A stretch of DNA of 64,000 bases from RUG334 sp045599645 (GCA_045599645.1 JAZRWI010000115.1:34348-98347), one strand, 5' to 3'; positions 15,808-25,139 are shown, counted from the stretch's first letter. Program-made: numbers and translations. The notes: a model not told the origin generated them from the letters alone.

Positions 15808-16045
15808 CTATTGCTTCTTTGTCTTTCAGAATTTTCTCAATAGTCGCTTTGCGCACCAGTGAGGTATCTGGTTTTGCTATTTTGTCAGACTTCTTGGAAC
15901 CGCCACCGCAGAATCCCCTGTAAAAAGCCTCATCAATGTAGGGTATTTCGAATACATTCTCTATGAGCATCTGAAAGTCTATAGCTTCCAGACTTCTTAT
16001 TTCATCCGGAAGCCGGTGAAGGGTTCGGCAAAGTCTTACTATCAA
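15797..16045 (-). CDS. Tail assembly chaperone, frameshift extension (T domain)
   Basis: This frame runs upstream without stop past its TTG codon to the slippery site at 16090-16096. It is best read as the second part of a fusion made by -1 frameshifting, as in lambda gpG-T. The extension adds about 98 residues (including LHRLPDEIRSLE and a glycine-lysine-rich segment) to the 130-residue product upstream. The fused form binds tape measure during tail assembly. An independent start at TTG 16045 has no clear ribosome binding site. Confidence 0.7.
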   Translation of the reverse strand: MIVRLCRTLHRLPDEIRSLEAIDFQMLIENVFEIPYIDEAFYRGFCGGGSKKSDKIAKPDTSLVRKATIEKILKDKEAIVSD

Positions 16046-16083
16046 TTTATTATGATTCTCAACTTGCTTCGCCCTGTCCGGCT

Positions 16084-16476
16084 TTATCGGTTTCCCGTTT
16101 TCGACGAGGCTTCTAAATCAGCGTTGATTGAACTGGCTGATGGACTGAGCACTTTTCTCGTCATCCAGACGGAGGCTAGTAATCTTTGCTGATCAAGGTC
16201 CAGATATAAGCTAATATCGTCCTTACTGAATTCTTCTTTGTTTGGCAAAGGGTTTAAAGCGATATGACACGTATCCAAATCTTCTTCTGCACGAATTTTA
16301 AGAATATTCTTATTTTCGATACCGCCTTCTCTTTCGTTCTCTCGTTTTTCCTGCATCTCAAGCAGGCGTTCCTGCTGAGACACAGTGAATCTCAACGGAA
16401 TTTTTTTGCCACCGATTTCAATAGTTATCTGGCCGAAGCCATTATCGTTAAGTTTAAACCATCCATTCGACTGCAT
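16084..16476 (-). CDS. Tail assembly chaperone (G-like)
   Basis: The 130-residue protein lies between the major tail protein and tape measure, the fixed place of the lambda-type gpG chaperone. It is acidic and helical in the second half and has a beta-rich start (GFGQITIEIGGKKIPLRFTV). A GGGAAAC slippery heptamer lies 3 nt before its stop codon, in the right phase for a -1 shift into the next frame. Confidence 0.7.
   Translation of the reverse strand: MQSNGWFKLNDNGFGQITIEIGGKKIPLRFTVSQQERLLEMQEKRENEREGGIENKNILKIRAEEDLDTCHIALNPLPNKEEFSKDDISLYLDLDQQRLLASVWMTRKVLSPSASSINADLEASSKTGNR
16090..16096 (-). promoter_or_regulatory. Programmed -1 ribosomal frameshift site GGGAAAC
   Basis: On the minus strand the zero-frame reading is ACG GGA AAC CGA TAA, giving the canonical X XXY YYZ heptamer G GGA AAC. 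After a -1 slip the frame stays open to 15797. Lambda uses GGGAAAG at the same point of its tail genes. Confidence 0.75.
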
Positions 16477-16486
16477 TCAATTCTCC

Positions 16487-17431
16487 TTATTTGAAAATTA
16501 GTTCAAAGTCGTCTTCGCCTGAATCTTCAAGCAACTGGCCAGAAAGGCCATACATATTCAGAGAATTTTCTTCCTGAAAACTCGGTGTGTCAAAGTTTGC
16601 CTTGGGCGCAGAAAATTCGACAATATTGCCTTCGACTGTGCCGTGCGTAAAGCTTAATTCAACTGTATTTCTATTCATGTAATCAGCCCAGAAAGAATTT
16701 GTCGCTTCAAGAACAGCTTCGATATTTGAATTCCATTTCGGTGCTCTGGCGGTAATAACATAAGGCATCAGACCAGAAGCAGCGTTGATGTTTCCTCTTG
16801 AAGTAAGAGTATTCCCTGTTTCGAAACTAAAATCCCTGGCAACAGCGTCCGTCCAATCGCCAAAAGTGAAGCCCTCGTTTTTCATTTCAACGGGTTCGGT
16901 AGAATCGTATGTAGGTGTTGGGTTGACTGCGTCAACAGCATTCGAGAAGATACCTTCCATATCGAATGTAATAGATGGATATTCTCCATACTTCCCGTCA
17001 AATTTAAAGTTACCCATACAACCAACAGCCTTAACACAAAGACCGTCTTTGTATATGTAAATAGTGCAGGTATTCATGTCTGCATCTTTATTACACGGTT
17101 TGTATTTGGCCGCTTCAGAACCTTCAGTATCAACGAGAGTTTCTTTCATAGCACAGCATTTAAGAAGGCTTGCAAATTCCGGAGCAACTCCTGCTGTGCC
17201 CGAACCTTTAGCTCTTACAACGATTGTAACCTTCACTGTCTTGTTAACATATCTGGTTGGCTGCTGGGCGATAGAAGCCCTGACAACATTATTTTCCAGA
17301 GTCTGACCATCAACTGTGGGGTTAACTACTTCGCAAAGAATAGCGTTTGTTCCTGTTGGTGCTGCGTCAGTGCCTCTAACTGTTTCAATCTTAGCCAAAA
17401 CGACCTGGTTCCTAGCAAATAATAATGCCAT
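16487..17431 (-). CDS. Major tail (tube) protein
   Basis: The 314-residue, beta-rich protein starts with ARNQVVLAKIETVRGTD and is followed by the assembly chaperone pair. This matches the tube protein position of siphophages. The order upstream is head completion and tail completion genes. The protein would form stacked rings around the tape measure. It is larger than lambda gpV and might carry an added C-terminal domain, but no Ig-like signature is clear. Confidence 0.75.
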   Translation of the reverse strand: MALLFARNQVVLAKIETVRGTDAAPTGTNAILCEVVNPTVDGQTLENNVVRASIAQQPTRYVNKTVKVTIVVRAKGSGTAGVAPEFASLLKCCAMKETLVDTEGSEAAKYKPCNKDADMNTCTIYIYKDGLCVKAVGCMGNFKFDGKYGEYPSITFDMEGIFSNAVDAVNPTPTYDSTEPVEMKNEGFTFGDWTDAVARDFSFETGNTLTSRGNINAASGLMPYVITARAPKWNSNIEAVLEATNSFWADYMNRNTVELSFTHGTVEGNIVEFSAPKANFDTPSFQEENSLNMYGLSGQLLEDSGEDDFELIFK

Positions 17432-17446
17432 TTTATTTTCTCCTTG

Positions 17447-17914
17447 TTATGGTAATCGCGACGGAACTTCAAGAATGTAGCTTAAACAAGCAACTGCGTA
17501 GGGATAACCTACTGCATCTTCGTCGCCTTCCGTCGGGGTGACTATTATTGAATTTTTGTTAAGAACAGGAATAACCGCTTCTTCTATCAAGGAAATAAAT
17601 TGATCTATAAATTCAATGCTTTCCAGAACATAAGCGTTGGTTAATTCGGGTGTTCTTACAGTTGACTTGTTAATAACTGCATGGATATTCAATCCATAGC
17701 TTCTGTAAGAGAACTGTCTTGTTCTGCTTCTTGCTCCTGGTATAAGGTGAATTTCCAAAGCGTTTGGCGCTTCCGGGATATCATTCTCATCAATACCGAA
17801 TCTGATTACAGGCAGAGAACCGAAATTAGTCTGACACCAGCTTGTCAGTGCTACATTGGCAGTAAGCTCTGCGATTAAAATATCAAAGATATCTTTAAGC
17901 GTTTTGGTTGCCAT
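17447..17914 (-). CDS. Tail completion/terminator protein (gpU-like)
   Basis: The 155-residue protein lies just before the tail tube gene. It has the alpha/beta pattern of tail terminator proteins: an N-terminal helix (LKDIFDILIAEL), then strands (ALEIHLIPGA, GLNIHAVINK) and a C-terminal strand. It would cap the tail and join it to the head. It overlaps the preceding gene by 20 bp. Assignment is from order and size. Confidence 0.55.
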   Translation of the reverse strand: MATKTLKDIFDILIAELTANVALTSWCQTNFGSLPVIRFGIDENDIPEAPNALEIHLIPGARSRTRQFSYRSYGLNIHAVINKSTVRTPELTNAYVLESIEFIDQFISLIEEAVIPVLNKNSIIVTPTEGDEDAVGYPYAVACLSYILEVPSRLP

Positions 17915-18416
17915 TTTTAAATTTCAGCTTTCTTGTAAATCTATTGATCCGATAAATCAATCTTTCCTGGAAGATTGGAAGAATCTCATCCTTATGGTTT
18001 GCCCAAGTGCGTTTAAACAATGGTCTAGCAGGTATTCTCAATACTGTAGAGCTCTTCTTTAAATAAATACCTTTATAAGCCAAGAATTTTCTGAATCTTT
18101 GGGAAATTGTTACTGTCCCACCCTCTTCCATCTTCTTGTTTAAACCTTTGCTTGTGACCACAATCTGGTCATTTCGTTTCTTATATCTGACAGAGATAAA
18201 TTTAACCTTACCCCATGGCTTTCTGTGCCCCTTGATTTGAGACACTCTGCCAAGTGGCGCAAAACCACCTGCATTTCTTTCAGCTTTCAGGAATTTAACG
18301 ATTCTTTTTCCAGTGTCAGAAAGAGCCTGGCCCATGACAGTCCTGCCCTGCCTGCCGATTTTCTGCAGGTCTTCAAGAATTTCGTTAAGTCCCTCGGCTT
18401 TTAGCAAGAGTTTCAT
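17895..18416 (-). CDS. Minor tail/virion morphogenesis protein (gpZ/HK97 gp10-like)
   Basis: The 173-residue, very basic protein begins with LKAEGLNEILEDLQKIGRQG. It then has a GFAPL segment and an IPARPLFKRTW segment. The G/N-x-F/L-A...ARP-F pattern is typical of HK97 gp10 and phage virion morphogenesis proteins that act at the head-tail joint. It lies between the head completion and tail terminator genes, with small overlaps on both sides. Confidence 0.7.
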   Translation of the reverse strand: MKLLLKAEGLNEILEDLQKIGRQGRTVMGQALSDTGKRIVKFLKAERNAGGFAPLGRVSQIKGHRKPWGKVKFISVRYKKRNDQIVVTSKGLNKKMEEGGTVTISQRFRKFLAYKGIYLKKSSTVLRIPARPLFKRTWANHKDEILPIFQERLIYRINRFTRKLKFKNGNQNA

Positions 18417-18739
18417 TTCAGTTTTACCTCTGAATACAAAGAGACTTTCCAGCTTACGCAGTCTTCGCTAGATATTGAACTTACATACCAAAGACGATTG
18501 TTCGAATCATATAAAGCATCATGAGGTTTTGGAGCAGATGCCAGACTCTGTTTTGGAATAACAGCAGAAGCTTCCATGGCATTGCCGTCACTCCAATCCA
18601 GATTCTGCTGACCTTCAACATTTAAGACTGCCTTAATGTCTGTAGAAGTTGAACCTGAAACATATTTAACGGATTCTGACACCTCGTCAGCATTCATTAT
18701 TGCAGCCAGGTCCACAGCCATCTGTTCTTTGAAGCTCAT
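18413..18739 (-). CDS. Head-tail joining/head completion protein
   Basis: The 108-residue protein fits the lambda FII-like or head completion class: a short N-terminal helix followed by strands (TDIKAVLNVEGQQ, ASAVIPKQSL, LWYVSSISS). It overlaps the genes on both sides and sits between the decoration-like gene and the gp10-like gene. The call rests on position and size. Confidence 0.5.
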   Translation of the reverse strand: MSFKEQMAVDLAAIMNADEVSESVKYVSGSTSTDIKAVLNVEGQQNLDWSDGNAMEASAVIPKQSLASAPKPHDALYDSNNRLWYVSSISSEDCVSWKVSLYSEVKLK

Positions 18740-18884
18740 TGAATTGCCTTTCAGAAAAAGCCTCTGCTTTGTCTATGGCTTCCTGTATAGTTTCTGCAAT
18801 TTCTTCCGCTGTGTTATATGGAGGTTCTAAGATATAATACAGAGGAAAAACAGGATCATACAGACTCAGCAGAGACATTTTCAA
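18687..18884 (-). CDS. Small cysteine-ended phage protein, unknown
   Basis: The 65-residue ORF has a helical middle (TAEEIAETIQEAIDKAEAF) and a CGPGCNNEC C-terminus. It begins 3 bp after the decoration-like gene and overlaps the next gene by 53 bp in another frame. Start, overlap and composition make it plausible, but I recognise no family. It may be partly spurious. Confidence 0.4.
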   Translation of the reverse strand: MKMSLLSLYDPVFPLYYILEPPYNTAEEIAETIQEAIDKAEAFSERQFNELQRTDGCGPGCNNEC

Positions 18885-18886
18885 TA

Positions 18887-19225
18887 TTAGCCGAGTTTAA
18901 CTCTTACGGTTTCATCTGTTGCAGTTGAAGCCTTGACACAATAACCGACAATAACATCCTTGCCGATAGTAACGCCTGCAGTACCGGTCTTAACAACGCC
19001 GGAGTTATAGCTGATATGGTCACCTACTGCCATTGTGTCTGAACTGGTTTTCTTTTCAATGTCGAAAACACCTTCTACAGAAACAGCACCTGTTGCTCCG
19101 TTGGCTATATCTGTTACAGCTACGCCGCAGAATTTACCGAGAACAACAACATCACCGCTGTTAATCTTGGAACCTGTTGAATTAGTGTAGTTAATTATCT
19201 TTCCATCACTGATTATATTCTTCAT
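18887..19225 (-). CDS. DUF2190 capsid decoration-like protein
   Basis: The 112-residue protein fits DUF2190: an INYTNSTGSKINSGDVVVLG opening, a VAVTDIANGATGAVSVEGVFD middle and a C-terminal VGYCVKASTATDETVRVKL strand. These small beta proteins lie after the major capsid gene in many phages and probably decorate or stabilise the head. Here it follows the capsid fusion gene after 72 bp. Confidence 0.75.
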   Translation of the reverse strand: MKNIISDGKIINYTNSTGSKINSGDVVVLGKFCGVAVTDIANGATGAVSVEGVFDIEKKTSSDTMAVGDHISYNSGVVKTGTAGVTIGKDVIVGYCVKASTATDETVRVKLG

Positions 19226-19297
19226 TCTTTTAACCTTTCTATTTGATTAATTACTGACTGCAGGCATTAAGCCTGCAGTCATTGTAGGAATCGGGCC

Positions 19298-21274
19298 TTA
19301 TGCAGACAGATAAGGTGTCTTATTGAGACCGCGGAAGTCGATGGCTTTGGCGCTTACATCGAAGTAATATCGCCAGCTTCTGCTGAGAATATCCTTGTCA
19401 TTTTCGTTAATTTCAATTGTCGGACCTTCAATACCATCAAGGAAATCAACTTCAACGGTTGAACCGTCAGCTGGATCACAGGCAAGGAAGAAACCGTCAG
19501 ACTGAGCAAGATATGGAGAAACAACTGGAATAAGACCGTGATTCTTGAAAAAGTTTGTGTTACCAAGAGTAACAATTGAACTTACATCGTTCTGAGCAGT
19601 GCAGAGAACTTCAGCAAGATTTGCATCGTCAGGAGAAACAATTAAAAATCTTGGAGTGAGAGCAAGTTTAGAGCCATTAGCGTCGGTCTGCTTCATCATA
19701 GAGGCATAAGCAGCAGCAAGAGTATCTTTACTGAGAACACCACCAGCGAGAAGGTTGCTATGAGTAGCATGGAATAAAGCAGTGCTATCGCTCATGTTAG
19801 CATTAGCAGTGAGAACGTTATATGCAAGAGATTCGGCTTTCTGAGCACATCTACGACCGATAATCTGTGAAATTTTACTAAAAAGATTCAAATCGTCGGC
19901 AAGGATAGCTCTGCGAGTAAGAACAAGCTTGTTAGCATAAGTGCCAAGCTGAACCTGTTCACCTTTATCGCCGATTGTTGTATATTCAATTTCACTGCCT
20001 TCGTGATAAAGAGCAGGTTCTGGAATATCGGTAAGACCAGTTCTCATTGTTGGTTCAAGGTCACCAAGGGAGCCTTTTTCAGCCCACAATTTCCAGGTCT
20101 GAGGAGCGCTTTTATAGCCTTTTCTTACTGACTTTCTGATAGCTGAATCAAGAATATTGGAAAATTCATCGTAAGCCTGAGCACCAGCTCTCATTACAAG
20201 ACTAAGAGTGTCTAGTTTGCCAAGAATATTGTTGTTGCCGTGTCTCTGAAGAACAACCCTTGCAAGATTTTCATAGCCATAGTTTCTGAATTTTTCAGCA
20301 CCTGCGGCCGGCTTTTCAATCTTAAGGCCAGCTCTTAAAAGCAAACCATCTGAAGCTGCATCAATGAACTTTTCCCTTTCTTCAGCAACTATTGTAAGTG
20401 TTGGCTTAGCTGTAGCTACTGGAACAGAGCGCTTTGCGAGTTCATCAAGAACTGCTGCATTAACAGCTTCAACGGTATAGCCACCGTTAATAAAAGTGTC
20501 TACCATATCACAGCAGTTGTGCTTTTCGCATACTGCTCTGATAGCGGAAACACGAGCACGTTCGTTTTCGACAGCTTTGCGTTCAACTTCTGCTACGTTG
20601 ACTGCTGGCTGTTCGATTGTCTTGGTTACATTTTCATTTTCACCCATGACATTTTCTCCTTTTGTTTCTGAATTTTCTTCATTAACAGCCAACTGGCTGT
20701 CGGTTACGTTTTTAAGAGCAGATTCTCTTGCTTTTGCATTTGGATCTGCGCCAATGGCAACAAGGCTGTATTCGTTAAGGTTCCAGCCCCTGGTAAGAAG
20801 CAACGGACCTTTATATGTTCTGCCTTCATGAACCAGTGTATTGCCATCTTCAATCCATACGGAATCAGTCTGGATATAACCAACTGAGCCTGAATCAAGA
20901 TGGCCTTCCCTAATCATCTGCAAAGCTTCCTGAGCTTCTTTTTTCTTAGAGAAGTAAAGACGGCCTATAACCTGGTCGTTTTCTACTCTGAAATCACGAA
21001 CACTACCCAGAATATTTTTAATACCATCACGGTTATGACTATCCAAAAGAGGAATCTGACGATTTTTCGGAAGCTTTACCCCAGTAGAAACAAGAGTTTC
21101 TTTAACTATGTCACAGCTTCCCCAATCCCATACTTCAGCAGGTTCTTCTGTAGCTAGCACAAATTCTACAGAATCATCGTCTTCGCGATAAGTCTGAAGA
21201 TTGAATCCAATGCTACTTCTGACCATCAGTTGGTTTTTCTTCGGAGAATCCTGAATTAATTTCCGAGTTATCAT
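19298..21274 (-). CDS. Fused prohead protease-major capsid protein
   Basis: The 658-residue protein combines two functions. Residues about 1-190 resemble the S78-type prohead protease (PLLDSHNRDGIKNILGSVRDF near 73-93, HLDSGSVGYI near 127-136, WNLNEYSLVAIGADPNA near 165-181). A linker rich in E and A follows (190-260, scaffold-like). Residues about 280-658 are an HK97-like major capsid domain ending AKAIDFRGL. The protease part would cut the scaffold from the capsid part. Such fusions exist in Mu-like and other phages. The start overlaps the portal gene by 62 bp. Confidence 0.8.
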   Translation of the reverse strand: MITRKLIQDSPKKNQLMVRSSIGFNLQTYREDDDSVEFVLATEEPAEVWDWGSCDIVKETLVSTGVKLPKNRQIPLLDSHNRDGIKNILGSVRDFRVENDQVIGRLYFSKKKEAQEALQMIREGHLDSGSVGYIQTDSVWIEDGNTLVHEGRTYKGPLLLTRGWNLNEYSLVAIGADPNAKARESALKNVTDSQLAVNEENSETKGENVMGENENVTKTIEQPAVNVAEVERKAVENERARVSAIRAVCEKHNCCDMVDTFINGGYTVEAVNAAVLDELAKRSVPVATAKPTLTIVAEEREKFIDAASDGLLLRAGLKIEKPAAGAEKFRNYGYENLARVVLQRHGNNNILGKLDTLSLVMRAGAQAYDEFSNILDSAIRKSVRKGYKSAPQTWKLWAEKGSLGDLEPTMRTGLTDIPEPALYHEGSEIEYTTIGDKGEQVQLGTYANKLVLTRRAILADDLNLFSKISQIIGRRCAQKAESLAYNVLTANANMSDSTALFHATHSNLLAGGVLSKDTLAAAYASMMKQTDANGSKLALTPRFLIVSPDDANLAEVLCTAQNDVSSIVTLGNTNFFKNHGLIPVVSPYLAQSDGFFLACDPADGSTVEVDFLDGIEGPTIEINENDKDILSRSWRYYFDVSAKAIDFRGLNKTPYLSA

Positions 21275-22724
21275 TTTTTAACCTACTTTCTTCTATAAAT
21301 AATCCAGCTTCTTTAAAAAGCTTTTGTTCATACTTTCTGGTAGCAACTACTTCTTCAATATCTCTGCCTGCGTTTTCACAGAATTCCGTTAATGTGTTTG
21401 CACCCATTTCTATTTCTGTCTTAGCAGCATTAGCATCTTTCAACGGGTCTACCCATTCTGTTTTTGGTCTAGACCAGGAAACTCTTAAATAATGGGCCTT
21501 GCTCTTTTCGTAGTTAGGCATTCTTAAACGGTTGAAATAGATTTCATGCTCTATAAACCATTCATAAATTTTGCTGTAGAATTTTTCCTCAAAAATAGCA
21601 AAGGTGTAACGGATCATTGCACGTTCAAATAATAACATCTGTCTGGCACCGGAAAAATTAGTGTTGCTTCCATCATTGCTTACAGATTCATAGGACATGC
21701 CTGCGCCAACTGAAGCCGACTGAAGTTCTGCTTTAAGGAACGGAGCATAATTGGAGCCAGGATTTTCCGGCTTTACCTGAGCAACAGTTTCGCCAGGTCT
21801 CAAATAATGAATACCGCCAGGAGTAATGTAATCATAAACATTACCATCCTGATCAGTTTCATCGTTATCAGCAAAATAATCTTCAGGATATTCTGTCTGA
21901 ACAAAAACGCCAAAACCGGTGCCTACTCTGGCAAGCTTCATTGTATCGGCTCTATACATACCGATATTGAAAAAATTCATGGTTGAGCATGCCAGTCTGC
22001 TGATACCGGAAACAGAAGAAGCTCTTTCTCTATCATACAGATCAATTACATCTTCCGCTGGTATTCTTTTGGAAGCAGTTTCATATTCGGCAGGGTGTCT
22101 CGGCTTAATCCAATAGGCAACAACACGGTTAAATTCATCTAGTTCCTTACCGTCTACGATTCTGGTTTTCCCATTATCAATATCTTTGTAACGGTCTAAC
22201 TGGTCGAATTCAATCGGTTCAAGCCTCAGCTTGCCTTTAATAACAACTCTGCGAATAAGCAACCCACCATCTATAAAGAAATGGGAAGCTGCTATTCTTT
22301 GAAGCTGATAAATTGAATCGCCATTTGCGCAAGCTTCTCTTGCCCAAAGTTCCCAGCGTTCAAGAATATCGTTGTTCAATACAGAATCATAATCAAAACG
22401 GTCGATTGCCTTATTTTTAAGAATCTTCGGTCTTGGCCATGCGCCTTCTCCGACAAGACTTGCAACAAATCTTCTACGCATACCGGCAACATGGGAATTA
22501 TCTCGGTCTAACGCTCTTATTTTGTCGGTGACACTTTGCCAGGATTGTGAAGTTTCCTGAGCGCCTGAAGAACTAGCTGGTCTGAATCTGCTATTAGCGC
22601 CATTATTTTTTGCAGCTTCATACATTCGGCAAATCATCTGGTTGTGCAAATATTTTTTTGCATAACCAGGTGCAACCAAACCAATGAAGCGTGCTATTAA
22701 TTTTGTAGTAAAATCGTAAAGCAT
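21213..22724 (-). CDS. Portal protein, lambda gpB type
   Basis: The 503-residue protein follows the terminase and gpW-like genes and matches the lambda portal family: RPASSSGAQETSQSW near 47-61, RALDRDNSHVAGMRRR near 70-85, and VWSRP-like SWSRPKTEWVDPLKD near 439-453. It forms the dodecameric ring through which DNA enters. Lambda-type phages pair this portal with GpA terminase, which is what is seen here. Confidence 0.88.
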   Translation of the reverse strand: MLYDFTTKLIARFIGLVAPGYAKKYLHNQMICRMYEAAKNNGANSRFRPASSSGAQETSQSWQSVTDKIRALDRDNSHVAGMRRRFVASLVGEGAWPRPKILKNKAIDRFDYDSVLNNDILERWELWAREACANGDSIYQLQRIAASHFFIDGGLLIRRVVIKGKLRLEPIEFDQLDRYKDIDNGKTRIVDGKELDEFNRVVAYWIKPRHPAEYETASKRIPAEDVIDLYDRERASSVSGISRLACSTMNFFNIGMYRADTMKLARVGTGFGVFVQTEYPEDYFADNDETDQDGNVYDYITPGGIHYLRPGETVAQVKPENPGSNYAPFLKAELQSASVGAGMSYESVSNDGSNTNFSGARQMLLFERAMIRYTFAIFEEKFYSKIYEWFIEHEIYFNRLRMPNYEKSKAHYLRVSWSRPKTEWVDPLKDANAAKTEIEMGANTLTEFCENAGRDIEEVVATRKYEQKLFKEAGLFIEESRLKNDNSEINSGFSEEKPTDGQK

Positions 22725-22726
22725 TT

Positions 22727-22942
22727 TTAAGCTCCGAACATCGGTGCCTTTTTGTGACCACCACGGCCACGCTGAATAGAAGAAATACGGGATTCAACAA
22801 CATCAATACGCTTGAAAATGTCGTTGAGATTAGCTCTGGTAACAGTCTGATTATTAACCGTATAGCTCTGAGCACCACTCAGGATTGCATCCCTTGCAGC
22901 TTTCAAAGCGGTTAATTCAGCCTGTAAATCAGATAAACTCAT
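22727..22942 (-). CDS. gpW-like head-tail connector protein
   Basis: The 71-residue protein begins SLSDLQAELTALKAARDAI, has a short hairpin (YTVNNQTVTRANLNDI) and then a second helix. This is the alpha-beta-beta-alpha layout of lambda gpW, found between terminase and portal. It overlaps the upstream gene by 4 bp and ends 2 bp before the portal gene. Confidence 0.7.
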   Translation of the reverse strand: MSLSDLQAELTALKAARDAILSGAQSYTVNNQTVTRANLNDIFKRIDVVESRISSIQRGRGGHKKAPMFGA

Positions 22943-23277
22943 TTTTCTTCCTTCTTTGTTTTAGTTTTTGATGTTCTTACACCTTTTCTTTTAATGTTTT
23001 TTGGTGTCTCTGTCACAAAATCTAGTACTTTACTAGATAATTTTTTTTGATTTTCTTCTTTTTTCTGCACTAGAACAGCTTTTATAGAAGTTCCACACTT
23101 TTTGCATTTACAATATCTGATTGCGCCCCTTGTAGTAATTACCTGAACTGAGCCTTCTTCGTAGACTTGCAAAAATTCGCATACAGGGCATTTGGTCTGT
23201 TTATTTTCAAAAGCAACAGATTTCTCACCCAGCTCATAAACCTTTTTAATCAGCAGAATGGCCTGCATAACATTCAT
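22939..23277 (-). CDS. Zinc-ribbon phage protein of unknown function
   Basis: The 112-residue product has an N-terminal CPVC near residue 31 and CKCKKC near 74, forming a probable zinc ribbon. A lysine-rich tail (SKTKTKKEEK) follows. It overlaps TerL and the gpW-like gene by 4 bp each. A DNA-binding or packaging accessory role is possible but not shown. Confidence 0.6.
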   Translation of the reverse strand: MNVMQAILLIKKVYELGEKSVAFENKQTKCPVCEFLQVYEEGSVQVITTRGAIRYCKCKKCGTSIKAVLVQKKEENQKKLSSKVLDFVTETPKNIKRKGVRTSKTKTKKEEK

Positions 23278-25139
23278 TCTATTCCCTCCGTATATGGATT
23301 TGGGCCTTTAACTCTTCTGCTCTGAACAACTTCAGCCCTTGCCTGAACTCTTGTCTGCATATTTGAAACGGCATTTACAGCCCTGATGCCACCAAAGAAT
23401 TCATTATCAACGCAAGCAAGACATAGCACCTCGCAGTCAAACAGGTGGTTGTCTTTTTTTGTTGCTACCCAGTCACTTGAACCGTTTTTATTGATTCTTT
23501 TCTCTTCTGCCGTCAGGTGTTCAAAAACCCAGTCCGGAGTTTCATTATGAAAATACAAAGCTCCCGGTTCGCCTGATTTTGCTTTTTCGGCTCGCCACCA
23601 GAAAAGATCTTTGAAAACGTCAGTATTAATTTGAACAATTCTTATACCACCAGGAATTGGTTTACCAGATGGAGTCTTATCCAGAGGTGAACCTACTTTA
23701 ATTTTATTTGGCATAGAAGCAGATGATCCCTTGGAACCCATCAGCCTAACGCCTCTATGTTGATTCTGCCTTATAAAATTATAGGTTTCTTCAGTTCGGC
23801 TTATAATAGCACCTGTTTCCTTGGTGCCACCTGTATCTATGAGGGCTCTGCTTATTGATTTACCATCATAGCTTGCAAATAATACATTTTCTAATTCTGT
23901 CCAGTCGGCTACATAGCCTTCATATACTGACCAGCTAGTAAGGTCTTTGGCAAAAGCTCTGATTCTAAACCAAAAACCTGTCTGTTGAACGTCGATGCCC
24001 ATAACCAAGGCAATAGCTTCCTCAGGAACAGTCATTGGCGAATAATCTGCTATACATGTGTGAAGAATCCTGAGACGTTCACTGTCTGGCGCTGTGACTC
24101 TATTAACCCATGGCTCTCCAAATACAGAATTGATTACATTCTGAATTTCAGATGGTCCTTCTTCCTGGGCTTTGCACCATCTATCAATCATATTTTCAAG
24201 GAAACCACCCTTGAATAAACTTGAAAGTCTATGCAGTTGCAAGCCAATATGTCTTGGTTTCTTAACTTCTGCTCTTGGTATAAAAACGCCTTTTTCTACT
24301 GCAATATTTTTTTGCGCAGTAGTCCAAAGAGAACCGCAGAAAGGACAGGCATACCTTGCTGTTTCTTCAATCTGAGCAGTCGTAGCATTGTGGCCACCGT
24401 CCCATTTTACATTATTAAATGTAAGTGGTTGCCTAGCGCCACAATCGGGACAGGCCACACAAAAATCATACACAACATCAGCCTTTTCTAATTCTTTGGT
24501 TACTCGACCAGCATCTGTTGTCGGTGTTGAAAATTTAATAAACTTTGAATCAGGATATGTTTCCATTCTTTCGCGCAAACGGCCCAAAGTATTACCTTCA
24601 TCGCCACTGACGTCATAACCAGGCTTATTAATTTCGTCACAAAAAACATATTTGAAAGACATTGAAGCAGTCTGGGCAATAGACGACCCCCAGCCGACTA
24701 TCAGATAAAATCCGTTTGATAAAGAACATTCAAATCTTGTTGCTTCTTTTTTTCTGGTATTATCAGTGTCCTTTATTCTACCCATTGCTGTCAGAGCAGG
24801 TATTATTCTAGACTTCATTATTTTCCTGGCAGTTTCTCTATCTGCTAAAAATAAAGCAACCGGTGATGGATCATTATCACAAATCCAAAGAATCAAATCT
24901 ACAATCAAATCGGTAAATCCGCATTGAGCCGGCTTCTGACATGTAATTTCCCTGACAGTATAATCACCAAACCATTCATAAACCGCTCTTAGGTTTGGGG
25001 TTCTGCTTATTTTTTTGGGTCCTGGCTCTGCTGAACCTTTGCTTATGACTCTATGGCTTTCAACCCATTCAACCACCCCGCAGTCAGGAGGCCATGTCAG
25101 GGCTTCTATAGCACTATCAGAAAAAAAGTTATAGCTCAT
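23274..25139 (-). CDS. Terminase large subunit, GpA type
   Basis: The 621-residue protein is a GpA-type packaging ATPase/nuclease. It has a Walker A-like CQKPAQCGFTD at about 67-77, a Walker B-like YVFCDEIN near 165-172, CPDCG and CPFCG cysteine pairs near 225-270, and a nuclease-domain MGIDVQQTGFWF near 383-394. It cuts concatemers at cos and pumps DNA through the portal. Its ATG overlaps the TerS stop. Together with the lambda-type portal this suggests cos packaging. Confidence 0.9.
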   Translation of the reverse strand: MSYNFFSDSAIEALTWPPDCGVVEWVESHRVISKGSAEPGPKKISRTPNLRAVYEWFGDYTVREITCQKPAQCGFTDLIVDLILWICDNDPSPVALFLADRETARKIMKSRIIPALTAMGRIKDTDNTRKKEATRFECSLSNGFYLIVGWGSSIAQTASMSFKYVFCDEINKPGYDVSGDEGNTLGRLRERMETYPDSKFIKFSTPTTDAGRVTKELEKADVVYDFCVACPDCGARQPLTFNNVKWDGGHNATTAQIEETARYACPFCGSLWTTAQKNIAVEKGVFIPRAEVKKPRHIGLQLHRLSSLFKGGFLENMIDRWCKAQEEGPSEIQNVINSVFGEPWVNRVTAPDSERLRILHTCIADYSPMTVPEEAIALVMGIDVQQTGFWFRIRAFAKDLTSWSVYEGYVADWTELENVLFASYDGKSISRALIDTGGTKETGAIISRTEETYNFIRQNQHRGVRLMGSKGSSASMPNKIKVGSPLDKTPSGKPIPGGIRIVQINTDVFKDLFWWRAEKAKSGEPGALYFHNETPDWVFEHLTAEEKRINKNGSSDWVATKKDNHLFDCEVLCLACVDNEFFGGIRAVNAVSNMQTRVQARAEVVQSRRVKGPNPYTEGIE

